A stretch of 64,000 nt of DNA. Source: an uncultured Maribacter sp. Lineage in GTDB: Bacteria; Bacteroidota; Bacteroidia; Flavobacteriales; Flavobacteriaceae. Positions 9,586-17,230 of the stretch are shown here, in pieces. The stretch's first letter is position 1; the number at the start of each line of letters is the position of its first letter. The stretch lies in NCBI GenBank assembly GCA_947498505.1, contig CANMKG010000001.1:372001-436000 (forward strand), given 5' to 3'. The position numbers were made by a program, and so were the translations under genes. A model generated the notes under the pieces. It saw only the letters and a list, made by a program, of their open reading frames with translations. It was not told the origin of the DNA and did no database searches.

Positions 9586-10041
9586 ATGGCAAAATCACAG
9601 CAGACATTTAATAAAACTGAAAAAGAAAAAAAACGTTTAAAAAAACGAGAAGAAAAGCAAAAAAAGAAAGAAGCACGTAAAGCTGCTGCCAAAGAAGGTG
9701 GTGGTGGAATACAATTTGCTTATGTGGATCAATTCGGAAATTTAACGGATACACCACCGGATCCTGCGGATAGGGTTCAAATAGAGGCTGAAGATATTGT
9801 TTTAGGTATTCCAAAGAAAGAAGAAGGAGATAGAGAGGAATTTGACCCAACAAGAACTGGTAAAGTTTCCTTCTTCGATACATCAAAAGGGTTTGGTTTT
9901 ATTATAGATGCTGATACCCAAGAAAAATATTTTACTCACGTAAGTGGTCTAATTGATGAAATTGCGGAGAATGACAAAGTTTCTTTTGAGTTAGAAAAAG
10001 GAATGAAAGGAATGAATGCTGTTCGAGTGAAGAAGATATAA
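9586..10041 (+). CDS. Cold-shock-domain protein with charged N-terminal extension
   Basis: Residues 90-151 form a CspA-type cold shock domain with the RNA-binding motifs KGFGFI (residues 101-106) and YFTHVS (115-120), so the protein is expected to bind single-stranded RNA or DNA. It differs from the usual 65-70-residue Csp proteins in its length (151 residues). Residues 1-40 are nearly all Lys, Glu, Arg and Gln, followed by a GGGG hinge and an acidic linker. The extension may be an extra nucleic-acid contact surface. The gene is alone, ends at a strong terminator at 10061, and has a roughly 200-base upstream gap that could give it a long leader. Confidence 0.88.
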   Translation: MAKSQQTFNKTEKEKKRLKKREEKQKKKEARKAAAKEGGGGIQFAYVDQFGNLTDTPPDPADRVQIEAEDIVLGIPKKEEGDREEFDPTRTGKVSFFDTSKGFGFIIDADTQEKYFTHVSGLIDEIAENDKVSFELEKGMKGMNAVRVKKI

Positions 10042-10060
10042 CTTTTAAAATTATTTTATA

Positions 10061-10094
10061 AAGCGCCAAGTACATTTGTATTTGGCGCTTTTTG
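10061..10094 (+). terminator. Intrinsic terminator of the cold-shock-domain gene
   Basis: A nine-base-pair stem (AAGCGCCAA at 10061-10069 with TTGGCGCTT at 10082-10090) and a short loop are followed by TTTTG and further T-rich sequence. It lies 20 bases after the stop codon, as expected of a Rho-independent terminator. Confidence 0.85.
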
Positions 10095-10118
10095 TTTTTC
10101 TAATTTTTTTATTTGTAC

Positions 10119-10132
10119 ATGACAAATGTCAT
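10119..10132. promoter_or_regulatory. Crp/Fnr-type palindrome upstream of ric
   Basis: The 14 bases ATGACAAATGTCAT are a perfect palindrome of the form ATGAC-N4-GTCAT. This matches the layout of Crp/Fnr-superfamily sites and is close to the TTGAC-N4-GTCAA type known for HcpR regulators of nitrosative stress. It is centred about 87 bases before the ric start codon. A near copy lies between nadA and rrf2 at 14194-14207. The regulator is not identified. Confidence 0.5.
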
Positions 10133-10212
10133 TTTCTATAAATAATTCTATACAGAAATTTGTCGCAACAAAAGCATTGAACGTTGTTAATTGAATATCT
10201 ATTTTTTATAGG

Positions 10213-10950
10213 ATGAAATACCAAGAAAAAACTGTAGCAAATTACGTAGCCAACAATATTAAAACAGCACATGTTTTTAAAAAGTATGGCATTGATTTTT
10301 GTTGCGGAGGCGGTATTACATTAGAAAAAGCTTGTGAAAACAATGAATTAGATATTAATGTAGTTATGGAAGAGCTTCTTGAAGTTGGAGAAGTAATTGA
10401 AAATTCTAATGATTACAATTCTTGGGAGCTTGATTTTCTTATAGATTATATTGTTACCGAACATCATGCTTATGTTATCAGTGGTTTACCATTGTTATCT
10501 GAGTACTCAAATAAAGTAGCTAAAGTACATGGAGGTCACTATCCTTATCTACATACAATAAATAAGCTGTTTCATGAGGTTTCCAATGAATTGGTTTCTC
10601 ATTTAAAAAAGGAGGAAGAAATTTTGTTTCCTTATGTGAAGAAGTTAGTAGATATAGAAAGAAACCTTGAAAATGAAAAATTAACACCACCCTTTGGTAC
10701 GGTGAATAACCCTGTACAAATGATGGAAGAAGAACATGAGCATGCGGGCGATGTGTTTAAAGAAATATCAAGATTAACTAATAATTACGAGTTTCCAGAA
10801 GGAGCCTGTAATACATTTAGAGCACTATATGATATGTTAGAGGCTTTTGAAGAAGACCTACATAAGCATATACATTTAGAAAATAATATTTTGCATCCAA
10901 AGGCAGTGGCCTTGGAAAATAAATTATTTGGCGATTTAAGGAGGAATTAG
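10213..10950 (+). CDS. ric: Iron-sulfur cluster repair di-iron protein (Ric/YtfE/ScdA)
   Basis: Ric proteins restore Fe-S clusters damaged by nitric oxide or peroxide, using a di-iron centre in a hemerythrin-like bundle. The 245-residue product has the N-terminal ScdA_N (DUF542) domain with the signature IDFCCGGG (Cys30 and Cys31), then a HHE domain. The ligand-like histidines and glutamates appear in TEHHAYV, HYPYLHTINKLFHEV, HLKKEEEILFP, EEEHEHAGD and HKHIHLENNILHP. Length fits the family (about 220-245). The single gene is preceded by a Crp/Fnr-type palindrome and ended by a 12-base-pair terminator. The nearby Fe-S enzyme NadA and Fe-S Rrf2 regulator fit a shared stress theme. Confidence 0.94.
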   Translation: MKYQEKTVANYVANNIKTAHVFKKYGIDFCCGGGITLEKACENNELDINVVMEELLEVGEVIENSNDYNSWELDFLIDYIVTEHHAYVISGLPLLSEYSNKVAKVHGGHYPYLHTINKLFHEVSNELVSHLKKEEEILFPYVKKLVDIERNLENEKLTPPFGTVNNPVQMMEEEHEHAGDVFKEISRLTNNYEFPEGACNTFRALYDMLEAFEEDLHKHIHLENNILHPKAVALENKLFGDLRRN

Positions 10951-11011
10951 CTTCCTAAGGAAGAAGTTTTAGGAATTAGCTATTTCTAAATCATATATTG
11001 TTTGTTTTTTT

Positions 11012-11047
11012 AAATGGAGCATTTAGTCGCAGAATGCTCCATTTTTT
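11012..11047 (+). terminator. Intrinsic terminator of ric
   Basis: A perfect 12-base-pair stem (AAATGGAGCATT at 11012-11023 with AATGCTCCATTT at 11033-11044) ends in a T run. It lies 62 bases after the ric stop codon and touches the 3' end of the convergent gene that ends at 11047. The T run is only on the rightward side, so it serves ric. Confidence 0.85.
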
Positions 11048-11652
11048 TATAAAACAAAATTATTTTTATTGGTTAACTCCATGATATCCTCAATGATGCT
11101 TTTGCCCTTGTTTTGGTTGTACCAAATTTGTAGTTGTCTTTTAAAATCATTGTCGATTTTGCCATATTCGTTTTTATAATTTTCTACCAGTTTAGTGGCT
11201 TTTTTGGAGCGAGATCCCCAAACATATAAAACATTATAAAATTTGTCAACAACTATTAGTTTGGGAATTGCTTGAGAACCATTGGTTAAAAATGTATTCA
11301 TTAAATCTATGTTATCATCTCTAAATAATAGCTTTAATGTAATGTTAGAAGTGGTTTCTGCAATTTTATTTAATACTGGTATTGTTTGGGCGGCATCTCC
11401 ACACCAACTTTCGGTTAGTATTAGCCATGTTTGTTTAGGAGTTCCTTTAAAAAAAAAGAACTGTTCCTTATTTAGCGTAAAGGTTTTGTTTAATCTACGT
11501 ATTCTACTAGCGTTTAACTTTGTAAAGTTTATACGCTCAATAGTTTGTTCAGTTCCGGAGGTTTTTCCTTCCTTTGCTTGTTCTTGAATTATTTGAGTAT
11601 ATGCTTCATAGCTTATACCTTTTTGGACGCTATTTTTAAGTAATGTTTTCAT
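11047..11652 (-). CDS. Thioredoxin-like protein with single-cysteine WCGD motif
   Basis: The 201-residue cytoplasmic protein has a thioredoxin fold in its centre: TWLILTESWCGDAAQTIPVL, then TLKLLFRDDN, then QAIPKLIVVD with the cis-proline loop. The active-site position reads WCGD, so only the first cysteine (Cys84) is present. That pattern occurs in a Bacteroidota/Bacilli group of thioredoxin-family proteins whose activity I cannot name; a monothiol or binding role is possible. The start overlaps the end of nadB by 17 bases, so it is co-transcribed and probably translationally coupled with NAD synthesis. It may protect or service NadA/NadB, which is inference. Confidence 0.85.
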   Translation of the reverse strand: MKTLLKNSVQKGISYEAYTQIIQEQAKEGKTSGTEQTIERINFTKLNASRIRRLNKTFTLNKEQFFFFKGTPKQTWLILTESWCGDAAQTIPVLNKIAETTSNITLKLLFRDDNIDLMNTFLTNGSQAIPKLIVVDKFYNVLYVWGSRSKKATKLVENYKNEYGKIDNDFKRQLQIWYNQNKGKSIIEDIMELTNKNNFVL

Positions 11653-13207
11653 ACCAATTTTTTATATTATCTATATTAAAAAAACCTCCTTTGTTTTCTG
11701 TTCTTTCTGAGGATTGACTGATTATTAGATGGGCTACATTTATCATGTTTCTTAATTCACAAAGAGCGGTGTTTATTTTTGATCTTTTGTAAAGCTCTTC
11801 AATGTCATTGTAGATAACCTCAAGGCGAATTTTTGCTTTTTCTAACCTGTAATTAGTTCTAACAATGCCAACATAATCCTGCATAATTGCTTGTAGCTCT
11901 TTTAAATTGTGTTGGATAAGTATATGTTCTTTGGTGATTTGAGTTCCTTTGTCATTCCAATCAGGAATTTTTAGAGCTAGGTCACTATCTGTTGAATTTT
12001 CAACATGATATTTGTAAATGTTATGCGCATAAACTAAAGCTTCAAGAAGAGAGTTTGACGCTAAACGGTTTGCACCATGCAGTCCTGTTCTTGAGCATTC
12101 TCCACAGGCAAACAAGTTTTTAATAGAAGTTTTTCCATGAGTATCTACTACTATACCACCACATAAATAGTGAGCTGCCGGTACAATAGGAATCCAATCT
12201 TTAGTAACATCAATATGTAAACTTTTACATTTTTGATATATGTTTGGAAAATGTTTTATGAACGATTCTATGTTTAGATGAGTACAATCTAAATAAACAC
12301 AATTGTCTCCAGTTTTTTTTAATTCTTTATCAATACTTTGAGAAACAATATCTCTTGAAGCTAATTCATTTCGGTTATCATAGTTTAGCATAAAACGATG
12401 TCCGTCTTTATCTCTGATGTAAGCACCAAAACCTCTTACAGCTTCAGAGATTAAAAAAGCGGCTCCCTTTTCTGGAGTATAAAGCGCAGTAGGGTGAAAT
12501 TGGATGAATTCCATATCTTTAATTTTAGCCTTAGCTCTATATGCCATTGCAATCCCATCTCCTGTAGCAATTTCAGGATTTGTAGTATGCCCATATACGC
12601 TCCCTATACCTCCAGATGCAAGCACAGTACTATCCGATTTGACTGTAAGTATTTTGTTGTTTTTTTGATTTAAGACATACGCTCCAAAGCATGATATGTT
12701 TTCTTTTTCATTTAAATGGTGATTGGTTAATAGGTCTATTGCAAAATGATGTGGTAAAAAGATTATGTTTGGTAATTTGTGAACGCCATGGAGTAGGGCT
12801 CTTTCTATTTCGTAGCCTGTAATATCTTTATGATGAGCAACTCTAAATTCCGAATGCCCTCCTTCTTTACCTAAATCAAACTTTCCATTTTCATCTATGT
12901 CAAAGGTAGTTCCCAGTTTTATGAGTTCTTTAAATCGTTTAGGGCCCCTTTTAATTACCATTTTAACAATATCTGTATTACATAATCCATCTCCAGCTAT
13001 AAGTGTATCCTCTATGTGTTTTCGGAAAGAATCTTCTGATTTATCTAAAACTACAGCAACACCTCCTTGGGCATATTTTGTGTTGGATTCATCTTTGTTT
13101 CCTTTTGTTACTATGGTTATCGTTTTTTTGGGAAACTTCTTTGCCATTTTTACTGCATATGTTAACCCTGCAACCCCAGAACCAATAACTAAATAATTGG
13201 TATGCAT
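11636..13207 (-). CDS. nadB: L-aspartate oxidase
   Basis: NadB oxidises L-aspartate to iminoaspartate with FAD, the first step of de novo NAD synthesis. The 523-residue protein opens with the FAD-binding Rossmann motif VIGSGVAGLTYAV. It has the substrate-loop segments GGVAVV, HHKDITGYE and FIQFHPTAL, and the second FAD contact GLHGANRLASNSLLEALVYA near residue 375. The C-terminal helical domain is complete. One base separates it from nadA upstream, and its end overlaps the thioredoxin-like gene. The trio is clearly one operon. No abnormal features are seen. Confidence 0.97.
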   Translation of the reverse strand: MHTNYLVIGSGVAGLTYAVKMAKKFPKKTITIVTKGNKDESNTKYAQGGVAVVLDKSEDSFRKHIEDTLIAGDGLCNTDIVKMVIKRGPKRFKELIKLGTTFDIDENGKFDLGKEGGHSEFRVAHHKDITGYEIERALLHGVHKLPNIIFLPHHFAIDLLTNHHLNEKENISCFGAYVLNQKNNKILTVKSDSTVLASGGIGSVYGHTTNPEIATGDGIAMAYRAKAKIKDMEFIQFHPTALYTPEKGAAFLISEAVRGFGAYIRDKDGHRFMLNYDNRNELASRDIVSQSIDKELKKTGDNCVYLDCTHLNIESFIKHFPNIYQKCKSLHIDVTKDWIPIVPAAHYLCGGIVVDTHGKTSIKNLFACGECSRTGLHGANRLASNSLLEALVYAHNIYKYHVENSTDSDLALKIPDWNDKGTQITKEHILIQHNLKELQAIMQDYVGIVRTNYRLEKAKIRLEVIYNDIEELYKRSKINTALCELRNMINVAHLIISQSSERTENKGGFFNIDNIKNWYENIT

Positions 13208-13208
13208 G

Positions 13209-14138
13209 TTATTGTTTTGAAATTTCCAACATTCGTTTAATAGGTATTAATGCTTTTTTTGAAATATCATCAGGAACTTTTATTAGTGGTATTTCATGTA
13301 GTAAGCAATCTCGAAGTTTTTCCAAAGTATTTAGCTTCATGTAGCTACATTCACTACAAGCACAGCTGTTATCTTCCTTAGCGGGAGCAGGTATTAATGT
13401 TGTATTATGTACTTCAAGCTGCATTTTATGTAGAATTCCGGCTTCGGTAGCAACAATAAATTTTTCCTTGTTGTTTTGTTTTACATATGTTATCATTTCA
13501 GAGGTGGAACCAATATAGGTAGCAGTTTTTAAAATATGTTCTTCAGATTCTGGATGAGCAATTATTTTATAATCTGGATATTTTGAAACTAGATTTAAAA
13601 GTTTTTCTATAGAAATAGCTTCATGTACTAAACAGCTTCCATCCCAAAGAAGCATCTTTCTACCGGTCTTCTCCATAATGTATTTTCCTAAATTTTTATC
13701 TGGAGCGAAAATTATTGGAGTTTCCTTATCAACGGATTCAACTATTTTTAAAGCATTTGAAGAGGTACATACAATATCAGAAATGGCTTTAACCTCGGCA
13801 TTGCAATTAACGTACGTAATTACAGTGTGATGTGGGTGTTGTTCCACAAATTTTTCGAAAATGTCTGGGGGGCAGGAGTCTGCTAAAGAGCACCCAGCAT
13901 TTAAATCTGGTAATATGACCTTTTTTTTAGGGTTAAGAATTTTTGCAGTTTCTGCCATAAAGTGTACTCCTGCAAATACAATAATATCTGCTTTTGTTTC
14001 TGCTGCTTTTTGTGAAAGCCCTAAGCTATCTCCTACATAATCTGCTATTTCTTGTATCTCTGGTCTTTGGTAATAATGAGCTAGTATTATAGCGTTTTTA
14101 GACTTTTTTAACCTCCTTATTTCATCTTTTATACTCAC
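13209..14138 (-). CDS. nadA: Quinolinate synthase
   Basis: NadA condenses iminoaspartate with dihydroxyacetone phosphate to quinolinate and carries an oxygen-sensitive [4Fe-4S] cluster. The 309-residue product has the three-fold repeat architecture of the family. It shows AHYYQRPEIQEIADYVGDSL at the start, then the probable cluster cysteines Cys112 (VNCNAEVKA), Cys169 (DGSCLVHE) and Cys264 in the CxCSECSYMKLN segment. It heads nadA-nadB-thioredoxin-like and is divergent from the Fe-S Rrf2 regulator at 14274. The shared intergenic region contains a Crp/Fnr-type box and an inverted repeat. Confidence 0.97.
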   Translation of the reverse strand: MSIKDEIRRLKKSKNAIILAHYYQRPEIQEIADYVGDSLGLSQKAAETKADIIVFAGVHFMAETAKILNPKKKVILPDLNAGCSLADSCPPDIFEKFVEQHPHHTVITYVNCNAEVKAISDIVCTSSNALKIVESVDKETPIIFAPDKNLGKYIMEKTGRKMLLWDGSCLVHEAISIEKLLNLVSKYPDYKIIAHPESEEHILKTATYIGSTSEMITYVKQNNKEKFIVATEAGILHKMQLEVHNTTLIPAPAKEDNSCACSECSYMKLNTLEKLRDCLLHEIPLIKVPDDISKKALIPIKRMLEISKQ

Positions 14139-14193
14139 TTTGCAAATTTTATTGAGTTAAGGGTAAAAATAAGTTGGTTGGATAGGTATAAAC

Positions 14194-14207
14194 ATGATAA
14201 AAGTCAT
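14194..14207. promoter_or_regulatory. Crp/Fnr-type box between nadA and rrf2
   Basis: The sequence ATGATAAAAGTCAT has the form ATGAT-N4-GTCAT, a one-mismatch version of the perfect ATGAC-N4-GTCAT palindrome upstream of ric. If the TAGCTTTA at 14230-14237 is the -7 box of rrf2, the site is centred about 42 bases before the likely transcription start. That is the position of class II activation by Crp/Fnr proteins. The distance is my inference. Confidence 0.4.
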
Positions 14208-14221
14208 ACTGTTAATGACTT
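14201..14221. promoter_or_regulatory. Inverted repeat in the nadA-rrf2 intergenic region
   Basis: Perfect seven-base arms AAGTCAT and ATGACTT are separated by seven bases; extending each arm by three bases keeps all but one match. It overlaps the right half of the Crp/Fnr-like box at 14194. It could be the operator for the divergent Rrf2 protein or an overlapping site for a second dimer. Confidence 0.4.
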
Positions 14222-14273
14222 GTAAACGATAGCTTTACAGAAGATGGTTGGTTTATCCTTAAAAACTATTTGT

Positions 14274-14723
14274 ATGCTATCAAACACATGTAAATATGCT
14301 ATAAGAGCAATGCTTTATTTGGAAATATGTTCTAATAAAGAAGATAAAATTGGGGTAAAAAAAATTGCAGAGGAACTAGATACTCCGCAACCTTTTTTGG
14401 CTAAGATTCTGCAGCAATTATCTCGAAACGGATTGCTTACTTCTTTAAAAGGGCCAACTGGAGGATTTTATCTAAGCGAAGAGAATAAGAAAAATGCAAT
14501 ATGGGATATTATAAAATGTATTGATGGTGAAGATAAATTTATGAATTGTTTTATGGGCCTAGAAATATGTGATGAAGAAAATCCTTGCCCGGTTCATTTT
14601 ACAGTAAGTTCATTTAGAAAAAGAATCTTGAAAGATTTTAAGGATAAATCAATTTCAGAATTTGTGCAAGGTATTACTGAGAAGGGAAAGCATGTTACTT
14701 TAAATAATTTTGATATTATTTAA
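14274..14723 (+). CDS. Rrf2-family transcriptional regulator with Fe-S cysteine triad
   Basis: The preferred start is the ATG at 14274, which gives the usual Rrf2 opening MLSNTCKYAIRAMLYL; an in-frame ATG at 14244 would add ten residues not seen in the family. The winged-helix domain spans about residues 1-65 (IAEELDTPQPFLAKILQQL, then GLLTSLKGPTGGF). Three cysteines at 92, 99 and 105 (NCFMGLEICDEENPCPVH) match the cluster-binding region of IscR, NsrR and related sensors. This suggests an Fe-S or nitric-oxide sensing regulator. It is divergent from nadA across about 135 bases. Its targets probably include its own promoter and perhaps nadA. Confidence 0.9.
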   Translation: MLSNTCKYAIRAMLYLEICSNKEDKIGVKKIAEELDTPQPFLAKILQQLSRNGLLTSLKGPTGGFYLSEENKKNAIWDIIKCIDGEDKFMNCFMGLEICDEENPCPVHFTVSSFRKRILKDFKDKSISEFVQGITEKGKHVTLNNFDII

Positions 14724-14746
14724 GTTTTATAAAAGAGTATAGGTAT

Positions 14747-14778
14747 AAAAAAAAGCGGCTTTTAGGCCGCTTTTTAAT
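14747..14778. terminator. Bidirectional terminator between rrf2 and the OmpA gene
   Basis: The stem AAAAAGCGGC pairs with GCCGCTTTTT around the loop TTTTAG (14760-14765). An A run on the left and a T run on the right allow termination on both strands, as fits two convergent genes. Confidence 0.85.
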
Positions 14779-14798
14779 TTTTTGTTTGTTGAGAGAAA

Positions 14799-15647
14799 TT
14801 AATTTCCAGTTCCGCCAATTGCAGGGTCTTTCATTCCTTCTTCAATCATATTATAGAATTGGTCAATTTTAGGAAGAACAACAATTCTTGTTCTTCTGTT
14901 TCTTGATTTTTCTGTTTGCGAAACAGGAACATATTCAGCTCTACCAGCAGCAGTCATTCTTTTAGGATCTACGCCGTAGTCTTTTTGTAAAACACGCACA
15001 ACTGCGGTAGCACGCTTAACACTTAAATCCCAGTTATCTATTAAAACAGAACCTTTATAAGGAACATCATCAGTATGACCTTCAACCATAAATTCAAAAT
15101 CAGGTTTGTTGTTAACTACTTTTGCAACTTTTCCTAAAACACCTTTAGCTTTGCTAGTAATGTTATAGCTACCACTACTAAATAATAACTTATCGGAGAT
15201 AGAAACAAAAACAACACCTTTTTCTACGCTAATTTCAATGTCTTCGTCATCTAAGTTTCCAAGAACACCTTTTAAACTTTGTACTAAAGAAAGGTTAACA
15301 GAGTCTCTCCTAGTGATAGCATTATTTAATTTTCTAATAGTAAGATCTTTTTCTTGAAGACTTTCTAGAGATTTCTCTAAGTTTTCTGCTCCTTTAGTTG
15401 TAAGGGTAGTTAAGTTCCCCATGTTGTTAATTAGTTCTTGGTTGTTTGCTTTTAAGAAAGCATTTTGGTCTTCCAAAATTTTCATTCTTGCAGTTTCTTC
15501 TAAGCAGCTATTTAACTTAACCGTTGCAGAATTTAATAAATCTTGAGTTTCTTTATTCTTTGCCTCTAACTCAGCATATTTTTTTTGCGAAACGCAAGAA
15601 GATAATAATAGAGTTACTCCTAAACATCCTAAAATCAATTTTTTCAT
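14799..15647 (-). CDS. OmpA/MotB-domain outer-membrane lipoprotein
   Basis: I place the start at 15647 because it gives a lipoprotein signal peptide, MKKLILGCLGVTLLLSSC, with lipobox Cys18; an ATG 48 bases upstream would bury it. Residues about 20-120 form a coiled coil (KKYAELEAKNKETQDLLNS onward). Residues about 150-270 are the OmpA-like peptidoglycan-binding domain with FMVEGHTDDVPYKG, NWDLSVKRATAVVRVL and RMTAAGRAEYVPV. The protein should tether the outer membrane to peptidoglycan. In layout it resembles the many flavobacterial OmpA/MotB lipoproteins. It is a single gene with its own 3' terminator. Confidence 0.9.
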   Translation of the reverse strand: MKKLILGCLGVTLLLSSCVSQKKYAELEAKNKETQDLLNSATVKLNSCLEETARMKILEDQNAFLKANNQELINNMGNLTTLTTKGAENLEKSLESLQEKDLTIRKLNNAITRRDSVNLSLVQSLKGVLGNLDDEDIEISVEKGVVFVSISDKLLFSSGSYNITSKAKGVLGKVAKVVNNKPDFEFMVEGHTDDVPYKGSVLIDNWDLSVKRATAVVRVLQKDYGVDPKRMTAAGRAEYVPVSQTEKSRNRRTRIVVLPKIDQFYNMIEEGMKDPAIGGTGN

Positions 15648-15743
15648 GGTAAGAATTGTATTATGTATTTGTAAATTATTTTGATTCTCCTTCAAAGAAG
15701 GTTAAAATTATATAAATCGGTTTTCTATTTACCCCTAATTTAG

Positions 15744-16745
15744 TTAATCTTTTACTAAAATGTTAAACTTCCTTATCTGATGTACGAAATGAGACCATAC
15801 TATGGATTTTGTAACATAATATTTTTTTATAAAATTAGTCTTTTCACGCTTGCGATACATTTTTGTAAAGTTCTTGTAAAAGTTTAAATGTGCTCTTATT
15901 ATTGCGAAACAATGTTTTCCTTTAAGTTGAAAAATAAATCTAATACCAGCTATTCCATCTAGTAGGAGCCTCAATAATATTATTACAAAGGCTTTTTTTA
16001 AGGGCAGGTTTTTGGTGATGGAAAATAAAGAATTTCTAAAATTTAGATACGTTTTTTTAGGATTCATGTTACTTAACGTAGAACCTCCTAAATGAAAAAT
16101 ACGGGAAGCTCCAACATAATATACTTTATAACCATTATTTTTGGCTCTCCAGCACAAATCAACTTCTTCTTGATGAGCAAAGTAATCTTCGTCGAATCCG
16201 TTTAATGTATTAAAAACTTCACTTTTAATAAACATACATGCGCCAGTAGCCCAGAAGATTTCGCATGTATCATTATATTGGCCAGAATCCTTTTCTAATG
16301 CCTGAAAAATTCGTCCTCTACAAAAAGGGTAACCTAATTGGTCTATAAAACCACCTCCAGCTCCTGCATATTCAAAATATTCCGGATTTAATAAATCTAA
16401 AATTTTGGGCTGAATTATTGCTGCATCTGGAGTGCTGTTAAACATATCTGTAATAGCGGTTAACCAATTTTCAGAAACTTCAACATCTGAATTAAGTAAA
16501 CAATATATGTCTGCTTTAATATGTTTAAGGGCATCATTATAACCTTTGGCAAAACCTCCGTTTACTTGATTTTGAACTATTTTAACGGTAGGGTATTGTT
16601 GTTGAACAAGAGCAACAGAGTCGTCAGTAGAGGCATTGTCGGCTACATAAATATCTGCATTTTCAGAATATTTAATAACAGAAGGAAGAAACCTTTGTAA
16701 AAGTTCTTCGCCGTTCCAGTTCAGTATTACAATTGCTATTTTCAA
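15744..16745 (-). CDS. GT2-family glycosyltransferase
   Basis: The 333-residue product is an inverting GT-A glycosyltransferase of CAZy family GT2. It shows the nucleotide-binding start IVILNWNGEELL, the segment DNASTDDSV, the DxD-like metal motif in LLNSDVEVS, and the acceptor-side motif GFDEDYFAHQEEVDLCWRAKNNGY. That last block is typical of rhamnosyltransferase-like GT2 enzymes that build surface polysaccharide. A hydrophobic stretch near residue 255 may sit on the inner membrane. The sugar is unknown. It lies 12 bases after the HsdR_N-type gene and probably shares its transcript. Confidence 0.9.
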   Translation of the reverse strand: MKIAIVILNWNGEELLQRFLPSVIKYSENADIYVADNASTDDSVALVQQQYPTVKIVQNQVNGGFAKGYNDALKHIKADIYCLLNSDVEVSENWLTAITDMFNSTPDAAIIQPKILDLLNPEYFEYAGAGGGFIDQLGYPFCRGRIFQALEKDSGQYNDTCEIFWATGACMFIKSEVFNTLNGFDEDYFAHQEEVDLCWRAKNNGYKVYYVGASRIFHLGGSTLSNMNPKKTYLNFRNSLFSITKNLPLKKAFVIILLRLLLDGIAGIRFIFQLKGKHCFAIIRAHLNFYKNFTKMYRKREKTNFIKKYYVTKSIVWSHFVHQIRKFNILVKD

Positions 16746-16757
16746 ATCGTGAGCAAA

Positions 16758-17204
16758 TTAACGGCTAAAATCAGGAATTTGCCTTAAAAATTCATATTTT
16801 TCTTCGCTATGATTCATTTTACAATAAAAATGGTCTAATCCGTTTGTGACCATCAGGTAAGTTGCATTTAACTGCATGTTATATTGTGCAATCTGGTCAA
16901 AAACACTTTGAGTAATTTTTACATTTGGCGCTTTACATTCTACTAAAAGGTGAATGCTGCCATCAGAATTAAAAATTACAATATCATATCTTTTTTTGAG
17001 CTTGTTTATAGTAAGTTGCTTTTCAACGTTAATTAGGCTTTCAGGAAACTTTTTAACTTTTAAAAGATATAAGACAACATGTTGACGAACCCATTCTTCA
17101 GGTTGTAAAACCACAAATTTTTTGCGTATAACATCAAAAATACGGACTTTATTTTCGCTATTTTTGAAGCGAAAGGTGTACTCTGGAAAATTTAGAGGTA
17201 GCAT
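16758..17204 (-). CDS. Solitary HsdR N-terminal (HSDR_N_2) nuclease-fold protein
   Basis: The 148-residue protein consists only of the PD-(D/E)xK fold found at the N-terminus of type I restriction HsdR subunits. The core motif is visible: Asp74 in YDIVIF, Glu89 and Lys91 in LLVECKAP, and Gln104 in SVFDQIAQY. There is no helicase domain, and no hsdM or hsdS is nearby, so this is not a restriction system. It is divergent from holA with a 26-base gap. I infer a house-keeping nucleic-acid role, possibly linked to replication or repair, but no function is established that I know of. Confidence 0.85.
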   Translation of the reverse strand: MLPLNFPEYTFRFKNSENKVRIFDVIRKKFVVLQPEEWVRQHVVLYLLKVKKFPESLINVEKQLTINKLKKRYDIVIFNSDGSIHLLVECKAPNVKITQSVFDQIAQYNMQLNATYLMVTNGLDHFYCKMNHSEEKYEFLRQIPDFSR

Positions 17205-17230
17205 TTGACAAATTTGATGATTTTTTTTGA

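Noticed and set aside
16758-17204. Possible type I restriction system
   Set aside because: Only the HsdR N-terminal fold is present; there is no helicase, HsdM or HsdS in the window.
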